A stretch of DNA of 43,319 nt, taken from assembly GCA_021777105.1 (NCBI GenBank), contig JAIQZQ010000059.1:1-43319 (forward strand). The letters run 5' to 3'. This document shows positions 15,661 to 22,103 of this stretch, piece after piece. The position numbers and the translations under genes are program-made. Numbering within the stretch: position 1 is the first letter of the stretch; every line of letters starts with the position of its first letter. A model generated the notes under the pieces. That model saw nothing but the letters and a program-made list of their open reading frames with translations. It did not search any database and was not told the DNA's origin. This stretch comes from Candidatus Anammoxibacter sp. Lineage in GTDB: Bacteria > Planctomycetota > Brocadiia > Brocadiales > Anammoxibacteraceae.

Positions 15661-15807
15661 GGTTCCCAAGCCCCTCAGACTGGGTCAAATGGGCTATTTT
15701 TCCAATTTCAGACCAACATACAGTATGGCCATGCTGTTAAACCGCAACATATAGTATGGCAAATGAGCTGATTTTCCCATCTGACCCAGTCTGCCCTGCT
15801 TGGGAAC
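15661..15807. repeat. 147-bp inverted-repeat insertion
   Basis: The left arm GGTTCCCAAGCCCCTCAGAC continues TGGGTCAAATGGG; the right arm ends with the complement at 15776-15807. Two near-identical ACATAYAGTATGGC stretches lie in the centre. Comparison with the sister segment near 17100, which reads straight through GGTTGCCAAGCCCCAGC, shows that this block is an insertion. It accounts for the minus-strand ORF here, which is not coding. Confidence 0.7.
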
Positions 15808-15956
15808 CGGTAATTCGAGAAGCCCCAGCTTCGCGTTTAAAATCGTGCCATGTTTATCCGCGCTTGAAAATTTGGTTTGGGCGTGACAAGAAAAAAGCCC
15901 CGGTGTCGCGTTGAAATACAATCAGAACATTTAAACCAAGCGTCGCATTTTAACTA

Positions 15957-15985
15957 TTGACGAAAATAATGTTATAAATGATAAT
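15957..15985 (+). promoter_or_regulatory. Putative sigma-70 promoter before HEPN/MNT
   Basis: TTGACG (15957-15962), a 17-base spacer and GATAAT (15980-15985), about 120 bases before the HEPN gene. The same layout is preserved in the sister segment at 17240. Confidence 0.5.
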
Positions 15986-16105
15986 AAACATTCCAATGGC
16001 TTTTCTTTTATTCGAGTTAAGTTTAACTTGCGGCAAAAAGATGTTTTAATATAGAAATTTTAACTATTCTCGCATAGACAAGATCTGGCAAGTCGGCGCA
16101 ATTAG

Positions 16106-16504
16106 ATGAATGAAAAAACTTTAAAATATTGGATTGATTTATCAAACTATGACTTAAAAACAGCAAAAGCTATGCTTAAAACAAAGCGGTTTCTTTACGT
16201 TGGGTTTATGGCGCATCAAACAATTGAGAAGATATTAAAAGCATATTTTGTAAAGATAAAAGATGAAGTTCCTCCACATACTCATAATTTGTTGTTAATT
16301 GCGGAAAAAACTGAGTTGCAAAATAAATTTTCTGAAAAACAATTGGCGTTGTCGGAAAGATTAATGCCGTTAAATATTGAAGCTCGTTATCCTAAATATA
16401 AAGAGAATCTTTTAAAGAGTCTAACTTATGAAGCATGCAATGCTATACTAAAAGAGACAAAGGAGCTACAAAAATGGATAAAGTCGAAGTTAGAGAAAAA
16501 TTAG
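16106..16504 (+). CDS. HEPN-domain protein, probable toxin of a HEPN/MNT module
   Basis: 132 residues, Lys-rich. It has the HEPN core: an N-terminal YWIDLSNYDLKTAKAMLK helix, then FMAHQTIEKILKAYF and PPHTHNLLLIAEKT, matching the larger HEPN family whose members pair with minimal nucleotidyltransferases. The classical RNase motif R-x4-6-H near the C-terminus is not evident; only EARYPKY is there. Nuclease activity is therefore uncertain. The next gene overlaps it by 31 bases, typical of these toxin-antitoxin pairs, in which MNT modifies HEPN by nucleotidylation. Base composition is clearly more AT-rich than the mrfAB operon beside it, consistent with acquisition by transfer. Confidence 0.85.
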   Translation: MNEKTLKYWIDLSNYDLKTAKAMLKTKRFLYVGFMAHQTIEKILKAYFVKIKDEVPPHTHNLLLIAEKTELQNKFSEKQLALSERLMPLNIEARYPKYKENLLKSLTYEACNAILKETKELQKWIKSKLEKN

Positions 16505-16800
16505 AAAGTTATATAGAAGCATTAAAACAAAACTTTAAAATAAAGCTTGTCGTTTTGTTTGGTTCATACGTAAATGGAATTACAAAAACGTATAGCGATA
16601 TAGATGTTGCCGTTTTCGTTGAAAAAAATGAGCAAAGCCTGGATTATGTTGAAGAATCCGCTATGTTATTCAAATTAGTAAGAAAAATTGATGTTAGAAT
16701 TGAGCCTACACTGTTTTACACAGAAGACTTAAAAAACTATGAAAAAGCAAGTTTTGTGAATGATATATTAACAACCGGCGAAATTATTTACCAAAATTAA
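16474..16800 (+). CDS. Minimal nucleotidyltransferase (MNT), probable antitoxin
   Basis: 108 residues from the ATG at 16474, chosen over the in-frame ATG at 16435 because AAAGGAGC lies 9 bases before it and the shorter protein matches the family. The signature GS-x10-DxD is GSYVNGITKTYSDIDVAVF, followed by a conserved acidic strand (KIDVRIEPTLF) supplying the third carboxylate. In characterised HepT/MntA systems the enzyme adds AMP to a Tyr of the HEPN toxin and silences it. It overlaps the HEPN gene and is cotranscribed with it. No other gene follows; the 526-base gap after it holds the duplicated leader. Confidence 0.88.
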   Translation: MDKVEVREKLESYIEALKQNFKIKLVVLFGSYVNGITKTYSDIDVAVFVEKNEQSLDYVEESAMLFKLVRKIDVRIEPTLFYTEDLKNYEKASFVNDILTTGEIIYQN

Positions 16801-17022
16801 ATAAATTTGCATACACTTTCTCCGTGTCTTAGTGCCTTTGTTGTTTTTTTTATCCTGTTGATCCTGTAAATCATGTCTAACGCTTTTGCTCTCAGCTTTT
16901 TGCGTTTAGCTCTTTGCTGTGTTTGGAGGAATCTTGTAGGTTGCTCAAATCGTTTCAAAAGTCATCTTACATCTCATAATCCCCTTCAATTTAAAACACA
17001 AGCTCCCCAGAATGTTTTCCGT

Positions 17023-17275
17023 AGGAAGAGTTGTGGAAACATCTGGAACAAAAGAGTTAAGGGACTATATTCATTGATTCGCAATCGTTGCTTATCCGTT
17101 CTGGTTGCCAAGCCCCAGCTTCGTGTTTAAAACCGTGTCATGTTTGCCCGCGCTTGAAAACCCGGGTTTGGGCGCTGGAAGAAAAAATCCCACCCCCAGG
17201 TAAAAAACAAAATTCTAATCAATTAGCGCATTTTAACTATTGACGAGGATAAATTTATAAATAATAATAAACAAA
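17023..17275. repeat. Duplicated segment, copy 2: mrfB tail and leader
   Basis: Copy of 15598-15990 without the inner palindrome. It begins GGAAGAGTTGTGGAAACATC, the end of the exonuclease gene, out of any coding context, and ends just before the next antitoxin gene. The rest of the gap 16801-17022 holds only noncoding sequence (ATCCTGTTGATCCTGTAAAT and similar), with no gene seen. Confidence 0.75.
17240..17268 (+). promoter_or_regulatory. Putative sigma-70 promoter before orphan antitoxin
   Basis: TTGACG (17240-17245), 17-base spacer, AATAAT (17263-17268), 60 bases before the antitoxin ATG. Duplicate of the element at 15957. Confidence 0.45.
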
Positions 17276-17327
17276 TGAAATGATTTTTATAAACAAGCAA
17301 TAATCCAAACGGATAATCGAAGGCATA

Positions 17328-17552
17328 ATGAAAACCAAAGACTTAATATCGGAAGCTGTGTCATTGCCGGTGGAAGAACGCGCAATTATTGTAGACTCTT
17401 TATTGAAAAGCCTTAATCCGCCAAAGACCGATATAGACAAGAAATGGTCAAAAGTGGCGAAAAAAAGACTATCTGAATACCGTTCGGGCACGGTTAAGGC
17501 TATTCCAGGAGATGAAGTTTTTAACAAAATTTGGAAAAGATTCGAATCATGA
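17328..17552 (+). CDS. Addiction-module antitoxin (TIGR02574-type)
   Basis: 74 residues. The pattern DLISEAVSLPVEERAIIVDSLLKSLNPP followed by a W and a KKRLSEYRSGTVKAIPGDEVF segment is that of the small RelB-like putative addiction module component family, in which the N-terminus dimerises and the C-terminal half wraps the RelE/ParE toxin. The stop overlaps the ATG of a toxin remnant (ATGA), the normal arrangement. The toxin is reduced to 11 codons, so this is an orphan antitoxin. Confidence 0.85.
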   Translation: MKTKDLISEAVSLPVEERAIIVDSLLKSLNPPKTDIDKKWSKVAKKRLSEYRSGTVKAIPGDEVFNKIWKRFES

Positions 17553-17584
17553 AATACTCATTTCATCCAGAAGAGAAAAATTAG
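17549..17584 (+). pseudogene. Remnant of RelE/ParE toxin (11 codons)
   Basis: Starting in ATGA overlap with the antitoxin, it reads MKYSFHPEEKN and stops at TAG 17582-17584. MK(Y/V)(S/E)(F/Y)HPEA is the usual opening of the partner toxin of this antitoxin family. Everything downstream of the first strand is missing, and a palindrome begins 4 bases later. Confidence 0.7.
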
Positions 17585-17587
17585 AGT

Positions 17588-17627
17588 CAAATCTTTATTG
17601 TTGATACTTGTTAACAATAAAGATTTG
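17588..17627. repeat. Perfect 15-bp stem hairpin
   Basis: CAAATCTTTATTGTT (17588-17602) and its exact complement (17613-17627) surround a 10-base loop, directly after the toxin remnant. There is no T run, so a terminator is less likely than an insertion scar or mobile-element end. Confidence 0.55.
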
Positions 17628-17651
17628 CCACCAAGGGGAGTCGATTGAATT

Positions 17652-17713
17652 TTCTAACAAACAAATCAACCGGACGGCAAAAAAAACGCCGCCCGTTATT
17701 TTTTTCGTTAGTA
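17652..17713 (+). other. attC-like site 1 (possible integron recombination site)
   Basis: TTCTAAC (17652-17658) and GTTAGTA (17707-17713) are complementary over CTAAC/GTTAG and flank a GC-rich hairpin (CGGACGGC, A8 loop, CGCCGCCCG). This is the R''-hairpin-R' plan of integron attC sites. The hairpin followed by TTATTTTTTT also makes a good terminator, and both readings are possible. Confidence 0.35.
17671..17705 (+). terminator. Possible Rho-independent terminator
   Basis: An 8-bp GC-rich stem with an A8 loop is followed by TTATTTTTTT. It would end transcription from the antitoxin promoter. It coincides with attC-like site 1. Confidence 0.5.
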
Positions 17714-17769
17714 TTGGTAGTGAGATAATAAAGTAAAAAAACAAAGCTAATATTTAATTCGGAATAGAA

Positions 17770-18027
17770 ATGGAAAATAATCAAATTCTAATATACCAAA
17801 CCGAAGACGGGAAAATCACAATTGAATCACATTTTGATAATGAAACCGTTTGGTTAAGCATTGAACAGGTCGCTCAACTATTTCAAAAATCCCGTTCCAC
17901 AATTAACAAACATATTCTTAATATATACAAAGAACAAGAGCTTGAAAAAGAGGCGACAATAAGAAAAACCGGAAATTTCGATTTTCTACCAAGCCAACAA
18001 AAGGAAAAGCTCAGGGTTACATCTTAA
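17770..18027 (+). pseudogene. Truncated RhuM-family protein
   Basis: 85 residues. The first ~65 residues (MENNQILIYQTEDGKITIES..., VWLSIEQVAQLFQKSRSTIN, HILNIYKEQELEKEATIRK) are those of the RhuM/virulence-associated DNA-binding family, whose complete members have about 330 residues. After residue 65 the expected continuation into the conserved core is absent and an unrelated stretch ends at TAA. The gene is therefore an N-terminal fragment. Similar proteins are common in defence islands and beside TA genes. If translated it would only contain the helix-turn-helix-like head. Confidence 0.7.
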
Positions 18028-18143
18028 ATATTAAGTATTGGTATTTGTTTTTGAATTACAGTGACAACTAAGAAAGGTATTATTGTTTAAAGCTTAAAAT
18101 TAAATTTAATAATAAACTGAATACTTAAAATTTTAAGATGTGC

Positions 18144-18204
18144 CCCTAATTGTTTTTTTAATTATTTTATTTCGTCGTTTCGGCGGTTTAGCGCAACGTT
18201 ACTG
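18144..18204 (+). other. attC-like site 2
   Basis: The right end GGCGGTTTAGCGCAACGTTA matches the right end of site 3 (GGCGGCTTACTGCAACGTTA) at 17 of 20 positions, and both are preceded by a TAAYTGTTTT stretch and a GC hairpin. The left arm is degenerate, so this is the weakest of the three as a recombination site, but the sequence repeat between sites is real. Confidence 0.3.
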
Positions 18205-18245
18205 CATGAAACAAAAAGATCAAAACTAAGACGAGGAGTTCCCAG

Positions 18246-18650
18246 ATGGAAAAAGTAGGAAGAAACTCTCAATGTCCGTGTGGTAGCGGCAAAAAATATA
18301 AGCGCTGCTGCGAGGGAAAAGATATCCAGATAATGGAAAAACCGCTCCCAACTGGCAAGTTTCGTTACGAGTCAGGTAGCTATGGTGGCCCCGGCGACTA
18401 TATACCGTCAATTGTGGGATACAAGGAGACTGGGCCGGATTCATGGATTGAGCACCTTTGTCTTGTGAAGCCTGATGCCATATTTTGTGAAGAGGATTCA
18501 GCCTCAGATCTAGCCGAGCGGCACTTGGCAGCGGCGCGCGTAATTGCCGATTCAGGAGGCGGCCCCCAAGAATTTGCGTTGTCGTTACGTCACGAGGGGT
18601 ACAAGAGAGTGTCCGATTTTCGTATAGTCAAAGACACAGGAACGGTGTAG
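18246..18650 (+). CDS. SEC-C metal-binding motif protein
   Basis: 134 residues. The N-terminus carries a perfect SEC-C zinc motif, GRNSQCPCGSGKKYKRCC (CxC and CC ligands), as at the C-terminus of SecA and in many small proteins. The remaining ~110 residues are rich in Gly and acidic residues and not recognised. An AGGAG site lies 9 bases before the ATG. It is less AT-rich than the TA genes around it, consistent with a different origin. It sits between attC-like sites 2 and 3 and may have been carried as a cassette. Function unknown beyond probable zinc binding. Confidence 0.75.
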   Translation: MEKVGRNSQCPCGSGKKYKRCCEGKDIQIMEKPLPTGKFRYESGSYGGPGDYIPSIVGYKETGPDSWIEHLCLVKPDAIFCEEDSASDLAERHLAAARVIADSGGGPQEFALSLRHEGYKRVSDFRIVKDTGTV

Positions 18651-18680
18651 GACATTTAAGAAAAAAATTGTTTTACATCA

Positions 18681-18875
18681 TTGCGAAGAGAGCAATTAAG
18701 GTCATATCTAAAAACTAAAGAATTGAGAATAAAGGGATTGAAACGAGCACATAATGATAAGCAATTACGAGTAGAATTTCCAGGGGCGTTTGAGCATGTT
18801 TATGGCAGAGGTAACGTAAGAGAAAAAATATTTAGTGAGTTAAAAAAAAGACATCTAAAATACTTTATATTTTAA
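18681..18875 (+). pseudogene. N-terminal fragment of IS200/REP-type Y1 transposase
   Basis: The segment QLRVEFPGAFEHVYGRGN followed by VREKIFSELKKR is the beginning of the Y1_Tnp (IS200-like, REP-associated) transposase domain, normally (R/K)IEYPGAxYHVxxRGNxxxxIF. The protein stops at residue 64 and has lost the HUH motif and catalytic Tyr. The upstream ~25 residues do not match the family. It is a dead remnant within the TA island. Confidence 0.6.
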
Positions 18876-19016
18876 AAGAATGCCATTTAATGTATGGACG
18901 CTGCCTAAAAAAATCTGCAAAGAAAAAATATTAAGTTTTGTGGATTAGTAGAAACCATGTATCGTAAAATTGTGAATTCAGAATATATTCTAAAAATTTA
19001 AAACGAGGATGAAACA

Positions 19017-19265
19017 ATGAGTATTGATTGGAGAGAGTTTATACATTCAGACCCCGATATTTTGTTAGGAAAGCCTGTTGTGAAAGGGACAAGACTCTCT
19101 GTAGAGTTTATTTTAGGACTTTTTGCTGAAGGCTGGACAGAAAAACAAGTATTTGATAACTATCCAACCATAACACCGGAAAATTTAAGGGCGGTATTTG
19201 CCTTTGCCACTGATTGTATGCGAGAAGAAGCCCTTTATTCTCTTTCTAGCGAGGCAGTAGTTTAA
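19017..19265 (+). CDS. DUF433 antitoxin-like protein
   Basis: 82 residues. DPDILLGKPVVKGTRLSVEF then LAEGW-type FAEGWTEKQVFDNYP and LTPENLRA-type ITPENLRAVFAFA are the hallmarks of DUF433, a small winged-helix family that behaves as antitoxin and DNA-binding autoregulator of PIN-like toxins. ACGAGGA lies 6 bases before the ATG. The partner begins 1 base after the stop, the usual tight arrangement. Both genes look intact, making this one of the few complete modules in the island. Confidence 0.88.
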   Translation: MSIDWREFIHSDPDILLGKPVVKGTRLSVEFILGLFAEGWTEKQVFDNYPTITPENLRAVFAFATDCMREEALYSLSSEAVV

Positions 19266-19266
19266 T

Positions 19267-19629
19267 ATGAATTTCTTGGCAAATGAAAATATTCCTTTGT
19301 ATAGTATCACGCTATTAAGAAATGTTGGCCATAAGGTGGCGAGTATATTAGAGGAAACCCCAGGCGCAAAAGACCCGATAATTTTAAATCGCGCAACTAA
19401 AGAGGAACTCGTCATTTTAACTTTTGACAGAGATTACGGTGAATTAATTTATAGACATAAATTCTCTGCGCCTACTGCAATTGTATACTTCCGTTTTGAT
19501 CCGAAAACGCCGGAAGAACCAGCTAATATTTTATTAAATGTCCTTAAGCAAAAAGAGATATCAATAGAAGGAAAATTTACTGTTATTGAACGTAACCGTA
19601 TGCGCCAAAGATTACTCCCACCGAACTAA
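19267..19629 (+). CDS. DUF5615 PIN-like toxin
   Basis: 120 residues. The family pattern is visible: N-terminal NFLANENIP (usually FLADEN), GHKV, a GAKDPIILNRATKEELVILTFDRDYGELI stretch with conserved acidic residues D/E and TFDRDYG, typical of Mut7-C/DUF5615 PIN-like nucleases. The first acidic residue of the usual D-E-N is Ala (A5), with E7 kept; whether catalysis survives is uncertain. It is paired with the DUF433 gene, and expected to be an RNase toxin neutralised by it. No gene is seen in 19630-20299 apart from attC-like site 3 and a GATAAGCG hairpin near 20163-20191. Confidence 0.85.
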   Translation: MNFLANENIPLYSITLLRNVGHKVASILEETPGAKDPIILNRATKEELVILTFDRDYGELIYRHKFSAPTAIVYFRFDPKTPEEPANILLNVLKQKEISIEGKFTVIERNRMRQRLLPPN

Positions 19630-19849
19630 ATCAACAGAGAGATTCAATACATTGCTTTGAAAACAAATTACACAATTGTCAAAATTCCTTTGAAATTGAA
19701 ACAAAACAGTTGCAATCTACAGGATATTGCCGATTGAAGAAGCAAAAGCATAGTTTTTTCTGATCGTCAAGGTTTCTTGAGTATCGCGTTTCCAATAAGC
19801 CGGTAAAGCCGCCCCTTAAGTTTTGCCGTTTTTTTTATCTTTTTAGTAT

Positions 19850-19899
19850 TCTTAACTGTTTTATTAAGCCGCTTCGGGCGGCTTACTGCAACGTTATGT
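19850..19899 (+). other. attC-like site 3
   Basis: Left arm CTTAAC (19851-19856), perfect inner stem AAGCCGC-TTCGG-GCGGCTT (19866-19884), right arm GTTATGT (19893-19899). The arms are complementary over TTAAC/GTTA(A/T). Spacers of 9 and 8 bases are near symmetrical, as in short attC sites such as that of aadA cassettes. Confidence 0.4.
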
Positions 19900-20299
19900 T
19901 TAAGAATCAAGAACAAACTTCTAGCCATGAGAAATCCAAAGGGGGCAAGTCCACTTTGGACTGCATTAAAACTGACAGCCTTAATATAAGCTGTAGAAAA
20001 TTGATGATAACTGACATAATAATTTGACTGTTTATCTACACTTGAATTGGTAATTTTTTAAATAGACTAAAGGGGTGTTACTGTTTTAATATGGAAACCA
20101 ATGAGATTGTTGATGTGTTTTAGACAAATTGGTTTAATTGCTCAGACGAGTTTTTAAAAGGCGATAAGCGAAGAAGAGATAGACGCTTATCGGTGAGAGT
20201 TGTGAAGGTATTGATTGGCGCTAACTACAAATAGAAGGATAAAGAACTTGTTTGTGAGCCTGGGCCTTCTGCTTAACTTAAGTTTATGGAGAATTTATT

Positions 20300-20530
20300 A
20301 TGAATATTGATCATATAGCCAATGAAGCCTTGAGGCTTAATCCGCAAGAGAGAGCAATTCTTGCCGAAACAATATGGGAAAGCCTTGAAGATCCGTATAT
20401 ACTCGCATAGGATATTTCCGATGAAGTAGCGATTGCCTTGGCAAAGCAACGCGGCGAGGAAATAGAAAACGGTTCCGTGAAACCATTATCACACAAAGAA
20501 TTAATGGATAAGCTGCGAAATGAAGGTTGA
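20300..20530 (+). pseudogene. Addiction-module antitoxin with in-frame stop
   Basis: From the ATG at 20300 the protein reads MNIDHIANEALRLNPQERAI through ETIWESLEDPYILA, then TAG at 20408-20410, then ISDEVAIALAKQRGEEIENG and SVKPLSHKELMDKLRNEG. With the stop ignored it is a complete 76-codon antitoxin of the same family as that at 17328. GGAGAA lies 7 bases before the ATG. The next (toxin) frame overlaps its end. Confidence 0.75.
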
Positions 20531-20666
20531 ATATCATCCGGCAATTGAGCAGGAGCTACGTGAAATCATAAAATATGATAGTTTATATTATTTATGCAAG
20601 ATTACATTATTCAACCGTATTGCAAGTCGCAAAGCCTCATTAATCTGCTCGGCTGTTTTGAAGTAA
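20520..20666 (+). pseudogene. Truncated RelE/ParE-type toxin
   Basis: Starts ATGAAGGTTGA overlapping the antitoxin end. MKVEYHPAIEQELREIIKY is the normal N-terminal helix and strand of the toxin; after residue 19 the sequence departs from the family and ends after 48 codons, running into the 3' end of the opposite-strand gene. The nuclease core is absent. Confidence 0.7.
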
Positions 20667-20809
20667 GGTGACAGGTCTTCGTCTAGCTGGAAAATACGTT
20701 TTGCAAAACGATTTTGTTTTGCTTTATCAAAATCTTCTTTTCGTAATTCCGGCATCTCTTCATCCGGCGTTCCGGAAATGTCTTTATTGACCATGTTATC
20801 CTTGTTCAT
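20588..20809 (-). CDS. Orphan CopG/BrnA-like antitoxin
   Basis: 73 residues. The segment FDKAKQNRFAKRIFQLDEDLSPYFKTAEQINEALRLAI resembles the ribbon-helix-helix end of BrnA/CopG antitoxins (a strand followed by ...INEALR). AAGGAGATG lies 5 bases before the ATG. In such loci the toxin gene normally sits immediately upstream, but here the palindromic element copy 2 begins 14 bases before the start codon, just beyond the ribosome binding site, and no toxin gene follows. It is probably a stranded antitoxin; its promoter must lie in or beyond the element. Confidence 0.6.
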   Translation of the reverse strand: MNKDNMVNKDISGTPDEEMPELRKEDFDKAKQNRFAKRIFQLDEDLSPYFKTAEQINEALRLAIRLNNVILHK

Positions 20810-20822
20810 AACATCTCCTTTT

Positions 20823-21008
20823 CTAAGGGCCTGCGCAACAATAACTTGGTCTAGACACTCCCATCTTTAGGCTAACTTTGAACCATCTTCAATCGCCGAA
20901 TCCTCAACGCAGCTAAGGCTGCGCATCCGGTTCGGCTCAATCAGATAGTCCAAATTTAACCTAAATCTGAGCCCTTCTAGAGCAAGTTATTGTTGCGCAG
21001 GCCCTTAG
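20823..21008. repeat. 186-bp palindromic element, family A, copy 2
   Basis: Termini are perfect or near-perfect inverted repeats, CTAAGGGCCTGCGCAACAAT then AACTTG(G/C)TCTAGA. The core is the inverse of copy 1 at 3344-3525, sharing CTGATTGAGCCGAACCGG and TGCGTTGAGGATTCGGCGAT. The rest of the gap to 21482 contains a GGTTCCCAAGCC hairpin near 21172 and a decayed coding-like stretch (LLKKLYNDALWIDLLKTDEY, about 21313-21470, with stops) that I could not identify. Confidence 0.8.
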
Positions 21009-21482
21009 TTGTTAATTTTCGAGCCGGATATTTTCTATGTCTATTAAATAGTTCTGGAAAATAATAATAGCAACATTTACGCAATAGTCATATTAGAACA
21101 TTATCTTACAATATCTATTGTGTATTTTCAAAACCAAATAAAACCAAATTGAACGCTTTCTGGTTCCCAAGCCTGTGAGGTTTGGGAGCGAGAAGAAAAT
21201 GCCATGTTTTTTCCTATGTATATTTCAAGTTGTGATTGAAATTTACAAACGATTATTAAGCCTTCCCAAATCAGGAAAATAGACTTTTTTCTTGTGTGGA
21301 GCGCGGCAAACCGACAAAAGCGCGTTGCTTAAAAAGCTCTATAATGACGCTTTATGGATTGATCTGCTGAAAACTGATGAATATCGACGGCACACTGAGC
21401 ATCCTTAATATATACGCGATGAAGTTATCCACGCAAAGGCCGGATTTGTTGTGAGAGACGGGATTTAAAAGGTTCTCTATTT

Positions 21483-22010
21483 TTATTGTTTGAAATCAGA
21501 ATTTGGGTAGCTTAACAAATCCATACTCTCTTTTTGCGCGGGCCAGTCTCCGAGTATTCTGCGTGTCTGTATAATTTGGCCGAGATGATAAGCGTTATGG
21601 TCGGCAACCAACAATATCTCCCGCAAGTATGTGCGCCCTTCGCCATGAGGGATTTTCGCAAATAGGTCAATGTTTGGATCTTGTGTTAAAGCTGCCACTT
21701 TATCTAAATCGGCAAAGAAAGTAGATTTGCAGGTTGACCACATATTTTCAGTCAACTTTTTCGTATTTGCGGGCCAATATCCATCCGGGAAATCAGGCGA
21801 TTTCCATGAGGCGTCAAGCGTGTAACGCAGGATGTCTTCTTGCGCTATCCTCATATGGTCAAGCAGTTCCCATACTGAATGCGCGGAAGCCTCTGGGCGA
21901 ACATTGCGTAAATCCGGTTTTGTATCGGCCAACGCTTTTTCCGCGGTTACATGCGCTTGTTCGCTGCGCAATAACTCTATCAGGTTTGCGCGTAAAATAT
22001 GGTTTTTCAT
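21483..22010 (-). CDS. DinB-like (DUF664-type) four-helix protein
   Basis: 175 residues from the ATG at 22010 (MKNHILRANLIELL), chosen over upstream ATG 22025 and TTG 22040 because family members begin near this point. The metal-site pattern of the DinB superfamily is seen: SAHSVWELLDHMRIAQEDIL, with a His in helix 2, and ADHNAYHLGQIIQTRRILGDW with two His in helix 4. Members bind a divalent metal, and several are bacillithiol- or mycothiol-dependent transferases, but most are uncharacterised. The gene is a single cistron on the minus strand, downstream of the HD-GYP gene by 63 bases or more, and could be cotranscribed with it. Confidence 0.8.
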   Translation of the reverse strand: MKNHILRANLIELLRSEQAHVTAEKALADTKPDLRNVRPEASAHSVWELLDHMRIAQEDILRYTLDASWKSPDFPDGYWPANTKKLTENMWSTCKSTFFADLDKVAALTQDPNIDLFAKIPHGEGRTYLREILLVADHNAYHLGQIIQTRRILGDWPAQKESMDLLSYPNSDFKQ

Positions 22011-22103
22011 ATTGATTTCCCGCATAAAAAGTAGTCGCAACGGGGTTAAGCGTAAAATGAGAAAATGAAATATGCAATCTAAAACAGAAATAAAGCCGTA
22101 TAT

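Larger units (their letters stand above)
15598..15990. repeat. Duplicated segment, copy 1: end of mrfB plus leader
   Basis: Starting in the last codons of the exonuclease gene (GGAAGAGTTGTGGAAACATC), this segment matches 17023-17275 along its length. It runs through AAGCCCCAGCTTCG, GTGTCATGTTTGCCCGCGCTTG-like sequence and CATTTTAACTATTGACGA. It is interrupted by a palindrome at 15661-15807 that is missing from the other copy. Confidence 0.75.

Noticed and set aside
15694..15921. Minus-strand ORF (75 aa) after mrfB
   Set aside because: It spans the inverted repeat 15661-15807 and noncoding leader, and the sister segment at 17 kb does not preserve it.
16873..17130. Plus-strand ORF (85 aa)
   Set aside because: Covers noncoding sequence and the duplicated leader with the mrfB tail out of frame.
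20408..20410. In-frame TAG (and the TGA at 40741-40743) as evidence for an alternative genetic code or recoding
   Set aside because: Genes here end normally in TAG, TGA and TAA, and both cases sit in decayed TA modules, so pseudogene formation is simpler.
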